From: Cytobacillus pseudoceanisediminis
Lineage (GTDB): Bacteria; Bacillota; Bacilli; Bacillales; Cytobacillaceae
NCBI RefSeq assembly: GCF_023516215.1
Contig: NZ_CP097349.1
Span: 558,001-622,000 of the forward strand
DNA: 64,000 bases
Direction of reading: 5' to 3'
Of this stretch, positions 26,096-36,559 are shown one piece after another. The notes under the pieces are model-generated. The model was given only the letters and a program-made list of their open reading frames with translations, was not told where the DNA came from and searched no databases. Each line of letters starts with the position of its first letter. Within the stretch, counting starts at the first letter, position 1. Made by a program: the position numbers and the translations under genes.

Positions 26096-26112
26096 GTTTG
26101 CTATTACGAAAC
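26096..26112. promoter_or_regulatory. Shared 17-bp operator-like motif, copy 1 (before glcE)
   Basis: GTTTGCTATTACGAAAC; its inverse is GTTTCGTAATAGCAAAC. Nearly the same 17-mer occurs before malate synthase (30422) and the permease (34578). It lies between the regulator gene and the ATG chosen for glcE. Confidence 0.65.
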
Positions 26113-26125
26113 AAACGGGGTGGAT

Positions 26126-27451
26126 ATGTTGATTGCAGCAGAATCGATAAGTGCTTTAAAAACTTATTTTAGAGAAGACCAGATAATTAAAAATGAAGTT
26201 TCAAGCCCATTTGGCAACTCAGGAGAAATGATTATATTACCGGAAACAGAAGATGAGATTGCAGCGGCAATTAAGCATGCAGATTTGAATGGTCTAACCA
26301 TCAACATTATGGGCGGTGGCACAAAACGTGGATTCGGAGGGTTAAATGAAAAAGCGGATTTTCTTTTATCACTTGAAAAATATACAGGGATTGTGGAACA
26401 CACACCTGGTGATATGACAGTAACAGTAAGATCCGGAACTCGCTTTAAAGACCTTCAGGATTATCTGGCCAAACATAATCAAAAGATATCTCTCGATCCT
26501 TTTTGGCCCGAAAATGCCACAATAGGCGGAATCATTGCAGCAAATGAAAGCGGACCCAAAAGGTTGGGCTACGGTTCAGCCCGTGATGCAGTTATTGGAT
26601 TAAGGACTGTTTATCCGGATGGAAAGGTAATACGTTCGGGTGGCAGAGTCGTAAAAAATGTTGCCGGCTATGATATGAATAAATTGTTTATAGGATCGAT
26701 GGGCACACTTGGTGTGATTTCTGAAATTACCTTAAAGCTTCGCCCAATCCCTAAATGTGAGAGTCTGGTTCTCGTTTCGTTTCCAGCCGGAAATCTGGAG
26801 GATATAAAGGCGTTTGCAGTGAAGGTTTTGGATTCTATGATTGAACCAGTTTCGCTTGAACTGCTGAATCCGGCACTTTCAGATAGACTCAGCGGAATAA
26901 ACTCTTACACGATAGCTATGAGTTTTGAAGATGTTGAAAGCTCTGTACGTTATCAGGAAATTTTTGTGGGAAATATGCTGCCGAAAGATGCGAAATTGAG
27001 TATAAGCTCCAAGGAAAAAGCGGATTTGTTTTGGGATCGCTTTTACAGGCATATTCCGAATGGGGCAGACAAGGAATTGCTAATTCAAACAGAAGCCTCC
27101 TTTAAGGTTGGAACTGTTAATCTCGACGCGGTGAGAATATTAAAGGATACTGAACTGCTTCAAGATAAATTCAATGTGAAAGTCGAATCACACGGAGGTC
27201 TGGGCCATGGATTGAGCCAAGTGACCATTAGAGGAGCAGAGCCAGATGTCGCCGATGCCGCTTTACATGTAAGGCAGATCGCTGAAAGAGCAGGGGGATA
27301 TGCGGTTGCAAAGCACCTGCCATTTGAGCTTCGGAAAAAAGTGGATGTTTGGGGAAATAAACCTTCTCATTTCTTTTTGCTTCAGGGGATTAAAACAAAA
27401 GTCGACCCAAATAAAACAGTAAGCCCAAACAGATTCATAGGAGGGATATAA
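26126..27451 (+). CDS. glcE: FAD-binding glycolate oxidase subunit (GlcE-like)
   Basis: A 441-residue flavoprotein of the FAD_binding_4 family with the PP-loop (MGGGTKRGFGG), GTLGVISEITLKLRPIP and the C-terminal cap (SHGGLGHGLSQVTIRG). It is shorter and more divergent than GlcD and lies before glcF-glcD, so it is read as GlcE, the accessory flavin subunit of the three-part glycolate oxidase at the membrane. ATG 26126 (or TTG 26129, after GGGGTGG) is preferred over the upstream GTG/ATG codons because the operator-like site at 26096-26112 would otherwise fall inside the gene. Confidence 0.8.
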   Translation: MLIAAESISALKTYFREDQIIKNEVSSPFGNSGEMIILPETEDEIAAAIKHADLNGLTINIMGGGTKRGFGGLNEKADFLLSLEKYTGIVEHTPGDMTVTVRSGTRFKDLQDYLAKHNQKISLDPFWPENATIGGIIAANESGPKRLGYGSARDAVIGLRTVYPDGKVIRSGGRVVKNVAGYDMNKLFIGSMGTLGVISEITLKLRPIPKCESLVLVSFPAGNLEDIKAFAVKVLDSMIEPVSLELLNPALSDRLSGINSYTIAMSFEDVESSVRYQEIFVGNMLPKDAKLSISSKEKADLFWDRFYRHIPNGADKELLIQTEASFKVGTVNLDAVRILKDTELLQDKFNVKVESHGGLGHGLSQVTIRGAEPDVADAALHVRQIAERAGGYAVAKHLPFELRKKVDVWGNKPSHFFLLQGIKTKVDPNKTVSPNRFIGGI

Positions 27452-28810
27452 ATGAGTGTCCGTGAACTCGATTTAAAGCAAGAGCCGCCATGTACCTCGG
27501 GATTGGGAAACTATTTATGGAGCGATCCGCCAGATGAAAAGAAATGGGCTGACTGTGTCCATTGCGGCATGTGTCTGGAATCATGCCCGACATATGAACA
27601 GACAGGTCAGGAACAGCATTCTCCAAGGGGGCGTGTACACTTGATCAAATCTGTGGCTGAAGGGAAGCTTCAAGTAAATGAGCAATTCATGGACCCGGTA
27701 TTTCAATGTCTGGATTGCCGTGCCTGTACAACTGCATGCCCAGCTGATGTCGATGTTGGCGGTTTGATTGAGGAAGCACGCGGCCAGATTCGGCAGGCAA
27801 TGCCATTAACTGGAGTGAAAGGAGCCATCAGCAAGTTTTTTCTTCATGACCTTTTCCCTCACCAGAATCGCTTAAATACGCTGGGCGGCCTTCTGAAATT
27901 CTACCAAAAAAGCGGCATGCAAAAAGCAGTCCGGAAAACCAAATTAATCAATATTATGCCGCAGCACCTTGCCGATATGGAATCCATCATGCCTGAAGTG
28001 AAAGAGCCTGTAAAAAAGAAATATAAAGACGTAAAAGTAATCAAAGCAAAAGGGGAGACAAAGCAGGAAGTTGCGATGCTGACCGGCTGTGTAATGGATG
28101 TCATGTTCAGTGATATTAATGAATCCACCATAAATGTACTGACCCGAAATGGAAATGATGTTGTCATTCCCCAAAACCAAACATGCTGCGGAGCCCTGCA
28201 TGTTCACGCGGGAGACCGTGATATGGGCAGGAAGCTGGCGAAGCAGAATATGGAAGCATTCAAAGACTTTGATAAAGTAATTGTTAATGCAGCCGGATGC
28301 GGGTGCATGATGAAGGAATACGCAGAATTATTTAAGGAAGACCCTGAAATGCATGCAAAAGCGGAAGAGTTCTCTGAAAAGGTAGAGGATATTTCAAAAT
28401 TTCTTCATGAAACAGGCTATGAAAAACCAAAGGCAGAAATGAAAACCAGAATTACTTACCATGATGCCTGCCATTTAGCACATGGTCAGGGAATCCGGCA
28501 GCAGCCGCGTGATATTCTCCTTGATATTCCTGGTGTTGACATGGTACACATGCCTAATTCAGACCGCTGCTGCGGAAGTGCAGGAATATACAATATTACC
28601 AATCCGGAAATGGCCAATGCGGTCCTTGAAAGCAAGATGGAAAATGTTCCAGATGATGTGGAAATGATCTCAATGGGAAATCCCGGCTGTATGCTTCAAA
28701 TGGCCATGGGAGTTCAAAAATACGGCAGGAATCAGAAAATTGTCCATACTGTCCAGCTTCTTGACTGGGCTTACCAAAAGGAAGACCGTGTGAAGGAGGG
28801 AAAAGAGTGA
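27452..28810 (+). CDS. glcF: Glycolate oxidase iron-sulfur subunit GlcF
   Basis: A 452-residue electron-transfer subunit. Two 4Fe-4S motifs occur near the N-terminus (CVHCGMCLESCP and CLDCRACTTACP), followed by two CCG domains (TCCGALHVHAG and DRCCGSAGIYN, each with paired upstream Cys-rich segments such as TGCVMDV and HDACHLAHGQG) that ligand further clusters or quinone-linked heme partners. It starts right at the end of glcE and overlaps glcD by 4 bases (GTGA), so the three are one translationally coupled operon. Confidence 0.92.
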   Translation: MSVRELDLKQEPPCTSGLGNYLWSDPPDEKKWADCVHCGMCLESCPTYEQTGQEQHSPRGRVHLIKSVAEGKLQVNEQFMDPVFQCLDCRACTTACPADVDVGGLIEEARGQIRQAMPLTGVKGAISKFFLHDLFPHQNRLNTLGGLLKFYQKSGMQKAVRKTKLINIMPQHLADMESIMPEVKEPVKKKYKDVKVIKAKGETKQEVAMLTGCVMDVMFSDINESTINVLTRNGNDVVIPQNQTCCGALHVHAGDRDMGRKLAKQNMEAFKDFDKVIVNAAGCGCMMKEYAELFKEDPEMHAKAEEFSEKVEDISKFLHETGYEKPKAEMKTRITYHDACHLAHGQGIRQQPRDILLDIPGVDMVHMPNSDRCCGSAGIYNITNPEMANAVLESKMENVPDDVEMISMGNPGCMLQMAMGVQKYGRNQKIVHTVQLLDWAYQKEDRVKEGKE

Positions 28811-30266
28811 GAACGAAAGATCGGGTTAAATCACAGGACCAACACATCTTAAATTTGGCTGAAATTGTGGGAGGTTCCCGTTCCATTCTTTACCAGAAAG
28901 AAGATCTTGTTGCTTATGACTGTGACGGCTTTACGATCCATAAGCACTTGCCAAGAGCAGTCGTTTTTCCAAAGAATACACAAGAAGTGTCGGAGATTGT
29001 CACGTACTGCTCGGAAAACAATCTTCCCTTCCTGGCCAGGGGGCAGGTACGGGGCTGAGCGGCGGAGCCATACCTCTTAATGGAGAAATAATAATCAGTA
29101 TGGTTAGGATGAAAAAACTTATTAGCGTTGATCTTGAAAACCGCCGCGCCGTTGTGGAGCCTGGGTTTGTAAATCTGAAACTCACAAATTCAATATCCGA
29201 TAAAGGCTATTATTACGCACCGGATCCATCCAGCCAATACTGCTGTACAATTGGCGGAAATGTTGCAGAAAATGCCGGCGGTGCACATTGTCTGAAGTAC
29301 GGAGTTACTACAAACCACATTCTTGGACTTGAAGTGGTCATGCCTAATGGTAAGATAGTGGAAATTGGCAAGGACGGTATTCCCGATGCTCCCGGATATG
29401 ATTTACTGGGTCTGATTACTGGTTCTGAAGGGACCCTTGGAATTGTAACAAAAATAACTGTGAGGGTACTGAAAAACCCTGAAGGAAAGCAGACTGTCCT
29501 CGCCTACTTCGATCGGGTTGAAGATGGGAGCCAGGCAGTATCAGATATAATATCTGCGGGTATTGTACCAGCAGCTCTTGAAATGATGGATAAGACTGCT
29601 ATTGAAGGTGTGGAAGCTGCAGCTTTTCCGGTAGGCCATCCAAAAGATATAGAAGCAGTTCTTTTAATTGAAGTGGATGGAATTGCAGCGGGAATTGAGG
29701 AACAGATCGACCAAATCCTTGAGGTTTGCAGAAAGAGGAATGTCCGTGAAGTCCGTGCGGCAGGAAGTGAAGAGGAAAGAGCAAGATGGTGGGCGAACCG
29801 TAAGACAGGCTTTGGTGCCATGGGAGCCATTTCTCCCGATTATCTGGTTCAGGATGGGGTCATTCCTCGAAGCAAACTGCCTGAAGTTTTAAGCAGAATC
29901 AATCAGATTAGCAGTGAATCGGGATTAAGGATTGCTAATATTTTTCATGCGGGAGATGGAAACCTGCATCCTCTTGTCCTATTTGACGCAAGGATACCAG
30001 GAGAATCAGAGAAAGCACTTGAAGCTGGAAGCCAGTGCCTAAAAGTCTGCGCCGATGTTGGAGGGACCATAACTGGAGAACATGGAGTCGGCATTGAAAA
30101 GCGGGAAGAAATGCGATTTGTTTTCACAGAAGAAGAAATTGCTGCCCAGACAGATATCCGGGAAGTCTTTAATCCTCATAATCTGCTGAATGCTGGAAAA
30201 CTGTTCCCATCGCCGAGCAGATGTGCTGAAATCAAAAAAGAGATGAAGGCCCAGGCAATTTCATAA
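28807..30266 (+). CDS. glcD: Glycolate oxidase FAD subunit GlcD; one frameshift
   Basis: The catalytic flavoprotein that oxidises glycolate to glyoxylate; about 486 residues once repaired. It starts at GTG 28807 after GAAGGAGGG, overlapping glcF. The frame stops after FLARGQVRG at 29058, but the family sequence FLARGAGTGLSGGAIPLNGEI and everything after it are intact in the next frame. One more G in the G5 run at 29039-29043 fixes it. FAD-domain blocks GGNVAENAGGAHCLKYG and TGSEGTLGIVTKITV, the C-terminal HAGDGNLHP metal/substrate motif and GEHGVGIEKREEM are all present. Confidence 0.9.
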
Positions 30267-30273
30267 CAGAATA

Positions 30274-30297
30274 CCCAGCCTTCAATAGAAGGCTGGG
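30274..30297 (+). terminator. Hairpin after glcD, without a T-tract
   Basis: CCCAGCCTT pairs perfectly with AAGGCTGGG. It is followed by CAGTTACC rather than T, so it may stabilise the message or give only partial termination. Confidence 0.5.
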
Positions 30298-30421
30298 CAG
30301 TTACCGAATGTTGAAAAACTAAATTCAGCCTTATCAATTAGAAGAATAAAGTTGTGTGAAAATTATTGAAAATCCATTTGGAAACATGCTATTATTTTTT
30401 TAAGAGAAAGTTAGAAACGCC

Positions 30422-30438
30422 GTTTCGTAATAAGAAAC
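30422..30438. promoter_or_regulatory. Shared 17-bp operator-like motif, copy 2 (before malate synthase G)
   Basis: GTTTCGTAATAAGAAAC, with GTTTC/GAAAC arms. It differs from the inverse of copy 1 at only two positions and is 64 bp upstream of the glcB start. Confidence 0.65.
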
Positions 30439-30501
30439 AAGGATCGGCAGCCGCATTAAAATTAGAAATGGTAAAAGCAGCAACCAAAGGAGGAAATGAA
30501 T

Positions 30502-32678
30502 ATGGGAAACTATGTAAAAACAGGAAGCCTGCAAGTTGCAAGAGAGCTTTATGAATTTATCAATTCCGAGGCTCTGCCGGGAAGCGGAGTGGATCAGGAA
30601 CAATTTTGGCCAGGTTTGGAAGCGCTTATAAATGATCTGACACCTAAAAATAAAGCATTGCTGGCGAAGCGGGATGAAATTCAGCATAAGCTGAACAATT
30701 GGCACAGAGAAAATCAAGATTTTGATTTTAATAGCTATAAGTCTTTTTAGAAGAGATCGGCTATCTTGAGCCAAAGACCGAAGATTTTAAGATTACTACG
30801 GAAAACGTGGATGATGAAGTAGCTGTGAAGGCTGGACCGCAATTGGTCGTTCCAGTTAATAACGGGCGTTATGCGATTAATGCAGCAAATGCCCGGTGGG
30901 GAAGCTTATATGATGCACTTTACGGCACAGATGCAATCAGTGAAGAAAACGGGGCAAATAGAGATGGCGGATATAATCCTGTAAGGGGAGAAAAGGTTAT
31001 TGCGTTTGCCAGGGAATTCCTTGATCAAACCGTTCCTTTGTCAAGAGGTTCTCACAAAGACGCTGTTCAATATAAAGTGGAAGACGATAAGCTGTCTGTT
31101 GTACTTAACAATGGCGAAACTGCAAATCTAAAAGAAGAAGCAAAGTTTGCCGGATACCAGGGAGAGCAGGATCAGCCTTCTGCGGTACTTCTAAAGAATA
31201 ATGGCCTTTATTTTGAAATTCAAATTGACAGAAGCCACCCAATTGGAAAAACGGATGATGCCGGAGTAAAGGATGTTTTGCTTGAAGCTGCAATTACCAC
31301 AATTATGGATTGTGAAGACTCAGTAACAGCAGTTGATGCTGAAGACAAGGTCCTTGTGTACCGCAACTGGCTTGGTTTAATGAAGGGAGACCTTTCCGCC
31401 GCCTTTACAAAGGGTGCTAAATCAATGACACGTACATTAAATCCCGACCGTTCGTATGTTTCTCCAGATGGAGAGAAGTTCTCATTATCTGGACGCTCAT
31501 TAATGTTTGTCAGGAATGTCGGACATTTAATGTCCATTAATGCGATTTTAGATGCGGATGGAAATGAAGTACAGGAAGGTATTCTGGATACGGTAATTAC
31601 CAGCCTGATTGGCAAGCATACATTGCTTGGAAATGGCCCATACCAAAACTCATCAGAAGGTTCCATTTATATCGTTAAGCCAAAGATGCACGGTTCCAAG
31701 GAAGTTGCTTTTGCAAACGAGTTGTTTGACCGGACAGAAGATCTGCTCGGACTTGAGCGGAATACACTTAAAATTGGTGTAATGGATGAAGAGCGCCGTA
31801 CATCTTTGAACCTGGCAGCCTGCATTCGTGAAGTAAAGGAGCGCATCGTCTTCATAAACACTGGGTTCCTGGACCGGACTGGGGATGAGATGCATACTTC
31901 CATGGAAGCTGGCCCAATGATCCGCAAGAATGACATGAAGGCAACAGCTTGGCTAAAAGGCTATGAAAAATCCAATGTCAATACAGGCCTTGAAACAGGC
32001 TTCCAAGGCCGTGCGCAGATTGGAAAAGGTATGTGGGCTATGCCTGATATGATGGCTGATATGATGGAGCAGAAAATCGGCCATCTGAACGCTGGAGCCA
32101 ATACAGCCTGGGTACCTTCTCCAACTGCTGCAACCCTTCATGCTTTACACTATCATCAGGTGGAAGTTCAAAAGGTGCAAAACCAGCTGCTGGAAGAAAT
32201 TTCGGACCTTCGTGATGAAATCCTGCAGATTCCGGTTGCTGAAAATCCGCAATGGACTCCAGGGGAAGTTCAAGAAGAACTGGATAACAACGCACAGGGT
32301 ATCCTGGGATATGTTGTCCGCTGGGTTGAGCAGGGCATCGGCTGTTCCAAAGTTCCTGATATCAATAATATTGGTTTAATGGAGGACCGTGCGACATTAA
32401 GAATATCAAGCCAGCATGTTGCGAATTGGCTGCACCATGGAATCTGCACGAAGGAGCAAGTGCTTGAGACACTTAAGAAAATGGCTAAAGTTGTGGATGA
32501 ACAAAATAGTGGAGATCCAGCATACCGCCCAATGGCTGCTGACTTTGATCAATCAGTTGCATTCCAGGCAGCATGTGACCTCGTTTTTGAAGGTTATGAT
32601 CAGCCAAATGGCTATACAGAACCTATTTTGCACCGCCGCCGTCTTGAAGCTAAGTCCAGGTATGCTGTTAAACAGTAA
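30502..32678 (+). CDS. glcB: Malate synthase G; one frameshift
   Basis: Condenses glyoxylate with acetyl-CoA to malate, the step that follows glycolate oxidase. About 725 residues after repair, the usual length of isoform G. The first 83 residues ([26 protein letters not shown]...) end at a stop in the T5 run at 30744-30748; one more T gives [21 protein letters not shown] and joins the rest. Later blocks are the [17 protein letters not shown] active-site strand, [38 protein letters not shown] and [24 protein letters not shown] 30502 lies 8 bases from AAAGGAGG; ATG 30496 is too close. Confidence 0.93.
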
Positions 32679-32687
32679 TAGTTTTAG

Positions 32688-32715
32688 AACAGGGCATGCA
32701 TGTGCCCTGTTTTTC
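32688..32715 (+). terminator. Intrinsic terminator after malate synthase
   Basis: AACAGGGCA (32688-32696) pairs with TGCCCTGTT (32703-32711), followed by T. Confidence 0.85.
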
Positions 32716-32759
32716 TAAAGATCTGCAGACTTAAAGTAATTGAGGGGAGAGGGAAAAAG

Positions 32760-33539
32760 ATGAAATTTACTAGATTTGAAGTTAAAGGGGCAGTACATAC
32801 AGGAGTAGCAGAGGGGGGCATATTTAAAGAAATTAAAGGTGATATTTTCGGAGATTGGGAGTATACTGGCCAGAGCTTTTCGCAGGATGAAGTTAAGCAG
32901 CTTGCTCCGCTGGTTCCAAATCAGATTATTGGTATTGGAGCTAACTATGTGTCAGTGAAATCAGATTTGCCTGAGACACTCCCGGAAATCCCTGTATTCT
33001 TCTTTAAGCCTGTATCTTCTGTTATAGGGCCTGATGAGGATATTATCATTCCTGAAGGCATTGAAGAGGTGAAATTTGAATCAGAACTGGCAGTGGTCAT
33101 TGGCAGGGAAGCTAAAAATGTAGCAGAGTCAGATGTGCTTGATTATGTTTTTGGCTACACAGTTGGGAATGATGTTACTGCACCGCAATTCTTCCATAAT
33201 GATGGACATTGGACAATTGGCAAATCCTTTGACACATTTACTCCGCTTGGTCCGGTTATCGAAACAGACCTGGATCCATTTCAGGTTAAAGTTGAGGCTA
33301 AATTAAACGGCTCAGAGAAGCAGAGCAGCAGCACAGAATTAATGATTATCCCAATTCGAAAAATGATTTCCTACCTGACTAATGTCATGACGCTGATGCC
33401 AGGTGACGTAATCCTTACAGGAAGCCCTGTTGGGGCTGAAATGGTTAGGTCAGGCGATGTTATCGAATGTGAGATCAAAGAGATTGGAACGCTGCGGAAT
33501 ACCTTTGCAGTGGCACGTGAAAGCGCAAAAACGGTATAA
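32760..33539 (+). CDS. Fumarylacetoacetate hydrolase (FAH) family protein
   Basis: A 259-residue metal-dependent enzyme of the FAH superfamily. The conserved FFFKPVSSVIGPDEDI, the Glu-x-Glu metal ligands in VKFESELAVVIGREAKNV, FGYTVGNDVTAPQ and the C-terminal GDVILTGSPVGAEMVRSGD are visible. FAH-family members include acylpyruvases and FAHD1-type oxaloacetate decarboxylases. Placed between malate synthase and the permease, a role in clearing oxaloacetate or another 2-oxoacid is plausible but unproven. ATG 32760 follows GAGGGGAGAGGG. It has no operator-like motif of its own. Confidence 0.85.
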   Translation: MKFTRFEVKGAVHTGVAEGGIFKEIKGDIFGDWEYTGQSFSQDEVKQLAPLVPNQIIGIGANYVSVKSDLPETLPEIPVFFFKPVSSVIGPDEDIIIPEGIEEVKFESELAVVIGREAKNVAESDVLDYVFGYTVGNDVTAPQFFHNDGHWTIGKSFDTFTPLGPVIETDLDPFQVKVEAKLNGSEKQSSSTELMIIPIRKMISYLTNVMTLMPGDVILTGSPVGAEMVRSGDVIECEIKEIGTLRNTFAVARESAKTV

Positions 33540-33583
33540 TCTATTTGTAATGGATTAAGGTTTTTGCACCAGAGGTGAGTATT

Positions 33584-34359
33584 GTGGAAAGAGAAAACAT
33601 GGTCAAGTCCGTCAGCAGGGCACTGGATATTATTACATTGATCAGCCTGAAAAAAGCGGTCTTGGCGTAACGGAAATTGCCAATCAGATTGATATCAATA
33701 AAAGCTCTGTTTATCGTATCCTCTCTACTCTTGTTCAGTACGGATATATAGAGCAGGATAGCGAAACCGGCAAGTACAAATTAGGGTATAAATTCCTGGA
33801 GATCAGTTCAAAACTGCTTGAATCAATCGATTTGCGTGCAGAGGCAAGACCTTTTCTTCAGGAGCTGGAAAATGAAACAAATGAAGTCATTCATTTGGTC
33901 GTCTACGACCAGGGAGAGGTTGTGTACATCGAAAAGCTTGAGGGCAATGAGACTTTAAGGATGCATTCTAAAGTTGGCAAACGAGCTCCGATGCATTGCA
34001 CTTCTGTCGGAAAAGCCATTCTGGCTCATCTGCCTTCAAGCGTTGTTTTTGATATCCTTGAAAGAAAAGGGATGCCGGTTCATACAAATAAAACCATAAC
34101 GGATAAAGATGAATTTATGAAAGAATTGGGGCAGGTCAGGCAAAATGGATATGCCCTTGATCTGGAAGAAAATGAATATGGGATTACTTGTGTTGCCGTT
34201 CCTATTTTTGACCACCTCGGCAAAGTTATTGCTGCAGTCAGTATCTCAGGCCCGACAATGCGGATGACTAGTGATCGACTTGATGCATTAAAGTCTATAA
34301 TGGTAAAAACCGGACAAGGGATTTCCGCCCGGCTCGGACATGTCAGCCGAATAAGTTAG
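33584..34359 (+). CDS. IclR family transcriptional regulator; one frameshift
   Basis: About 258 residues after repair. The N-terminal winged helix (VSRALDIITLISL, GVTEIANQIDINKSSVYRILSTLVQYGYIE) is separated from the rest by a stop; one more A in the A6 run at 33650-33655 gives SLKKSGLGVTEI and an open frame to 34359. The C-terminal GAF-like effector domain follows (GKRAPMHCTSVGKAILAHLP, GYALDLEENEYGITCVAVPI). IclR proteins bind pseudo-palindromes of the GTTNCG...CGNAAC kind. The 17-bp motif found before glcE, glcB and the permease has that form, so this protein is the best candidate to bind it. GTG 33584 follows AGAGGTGAG. Confidence 0.84.
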
Positions 34360-34361
34360 GA

Positions 34362-34409
34362 TTAGCCCAATATATCTTGATAAAAAGATATATTGGGCTA
34401 ATTTTTTTG
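34362..34409 (+). terminator. Intrinsic terminator after the IclR gene
   Basis: A perfect 17-bp stem (34362-34378 with 34385-34401) followed by seven T. Confidence 0.93.
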
Positions 34410-34546
34410 TATATACATACAAATTTTTTTGTGTAAATGCATAGATTAAATTTTCCAAATATTATTGAAATTATGAAAAATGTTTGTATAATAAAAATAA
34501 GCTTGATTCATTGTTGTATAACAAAACAATTATAGTTATATAACAT

Positions 34547-34594
34547 GTTTCGCAGTCCGCAACAAAGTGCAATTATTGTTCGCTATTACAAAAC
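34547..34594. promoter_or_regulatory. Two operator-like motifs before the permease (copies 3 and 4)
   Basis: GTTCGCTATTACAAAAC at 34578-34594 is a close match to copy 1 in the same orientation. GTTTCGCAGTCCGCAAC at 34547-34563 is a looser match that keeps the GTTTCG...GCAAC ends. They end 21 bp before the permease start. Confidence 0.6.
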
Positions 34595-34614
34595 AAAAGG
34601 GGGAAAAGTAAGTA

Positions 34615-36404
34615 ATGAGTACTGGAATGTTAGCTTTATTATCATTATTGCCAATTATTGCAGTTGCAGTATTCCTTGTCGGACTAAGATGGCCGGCAAG
34701 TAAGGCCATGCCCATCTCGTACCTTGTAGCTGTTGTCCTGGCTCTATTTGTCTGGAAGGTGTCGGGTGCAAAAGTGGCGGCTGCATCCATTAATGGCCTG
34801 GTTGTCGCCGGAACACTCCTATACATTATTTTTGGTGCAATACTGCTTCTGAATACTCTGCAGGAAAGCGGCGGCTTAAAGACCATCCGCCAGGGATTTA
34901 CCGATATCTCTCCTGACCGCAGAATTCAAGTGATTATCATTGCCTGGCTATTCGGTTCTTTCATTGAAGGCGCATCCGGGTTTGGGACTCCTGCAGCAGT
35001 AGCTGTACCGCTATTAGTGGGTCTGGGCTTCCCGGCTATGGCAGCTGTAATTGCCGGGATGGTTATTCAAAGCACACCAGTTTCATTCGGTGCAGTAGGC
35101 ACTCCGATGCTCGTTGGTGTGCAGTCCGGTTTATCTGGCAATGCGAGCCTTACAGATAATCTGCTTGGCCTTGTAACGCAAATTGCCGGACAAGTAGCTA
35201 TTCTCCATATGATTGCAGGCACATTAATTCCTTTATTTGTAGTAGCTTTAATGACAAGATTCTTTGGCAAGAACAAATCGTTTACAGAAGGGATAAAGAT
35301 TTGGAAGTTTGCCCTGTTCGCATCTTTTGCCATGACAATCCCTTATGTAATTGTTGCCAATGTTCTTGGACCTGAATTCCCGTCTATGATTGGAGGATTA
35401 ACTGGTTTAGCAATTGTTGTTGTTGCGGCAAAAAAGGATTTCTTATGCCTCCTAAGGATCAGGTTTGGGATTTTGAAGAGAAATCCAAGTGGGATCCGGA
35501 GTGGACTGGTAAACTTGAAATCAAAGCAGTTGCCCACAAAAGCGGAAGCATGAGCATGCTGCGTGCCTGGACTCCTTATGTTTTAGTTGGCCTGTTCTTA
35601 GTATTGTCCAGATTGAAATCGCTTCCATTCCTGGAGTGGCTCCAGGCGTGGACGGTTAAGTTTGAAAACATTTTCGATTCCGGCATCACCTCAAGTTTCC
35701 AGCCGCTGTATTTGCCGGGGACCATTTTTATTCTTGTATCCGTTATCACCTATTTTATTCATGGAATGAATTCTGGTTCATACAAAAAAGCCTGGGCAGA
35801 TTCAGGAAAAACAACCGTTGCTGCTTCAACCGCATTAATTTTCACTGTTCCGATGGTACAGGTTTTCATCAATACCGGCGGGGGAGAGGCAGGCTATAAT
35901 CAGATGCCGATCGAACTTGCAAACGGTGCTGCAGCACTTGCAGGGGAATTCTGGCCGTTCTTTGCAACGTTTATAGGAGGCATGGGTGCTTTTATCGCGG
36001 GAAGCAATACTGTCAGTAATATGATGTTTTCTCTATTCCAATATGATGTTGGTTCACAGATTGGAGTGGATGCAACCTGGATTGTAGCTCTTCAGGCAGT
36101 CGGCGGAGCAGCTGGAAACATGATTTGTGTCCATAACGTAGTTGCTGCATCAGCTGTTGTTGGTCTTGTCGGAAAAGAAGGCACTGTCATTCGGAAAACC
36201 CTTTTCCCATTCTTCTATTATGCCTTGCTGGCTGGGTCAGTGGGCTACTCGATTGTATGGTATTCGCAAAAAGGGATCTTCAATCTCGGATCCTTCATTG
36301 CGGTTGGCATCGCATTCGCAGCTGTTTATATTATCGCAACAAACAATAGACGTTCCAACATGATTTTGCCTCCGCCTCCGGTGAATGTGAAATCAGCTAA
36401 ATAA
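34615..36404 (+). CDS. L-lactate/glycolate permease (LctP family); one frameshift
   Basis: A 596-residue membrane carrier with about 12-14 hydrophobic segments. Family blocks are [34 protein letters not shown] and, near the end, [15 protein letters not shown] and [25 protein letters not shown]. The frame breaks in the A6 run at 35430-35435; one more A gives [19 protein letters not shown] and continuity. LctP-family members move L-lactate, D-lactate or glycolate (GlcA). With glcDEF and malate synthase beside it, and a shared upstream motif, glycolate is the likely substrate here. GGGGGAAAAG precedes the start. Confidence 0.85.
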
Positions 36405-36412
36405 TTAATTAT

Positions 36413-36447
36413 AACTGGTTTAGCCCTTTGGCTGAGCCAGTTTTTTC
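36413..36447 (+). terminator. Intrinsic terminator after the permease
   Basis: A 13-bp stem (36413-36425 with 36430-36442, two G-U pairs), 4-nt loop, then six T. Confidence 0.88.
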
Positions 36448-36494
36448 TTTTATAAAAATTTAAATTTCCTCTTCTCTTTTCCAATTACTTGTAA

Positions 36495-36535
36495 TATAAT
36501 CTAACTGTATTAACTGTACTATGAATGATAGTACA
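36495..36535 (+). promoter_or_regulatory. Promoter -10 and palindromic operator of the YtrA-type operon
   Basis: TATAAT at 36495-36500 is followed by TGTACTAT-GAATG-ATAGTACA (36515-36535), a perfect inverted repeat at about +8 to +28. This arrangement suits autorepression by the GntR protein encoded 25 bp downstream. Confidence 0.72.
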
Positions 36536-36559
36536 CTACGTACAGATGGGAGGGTAAAC

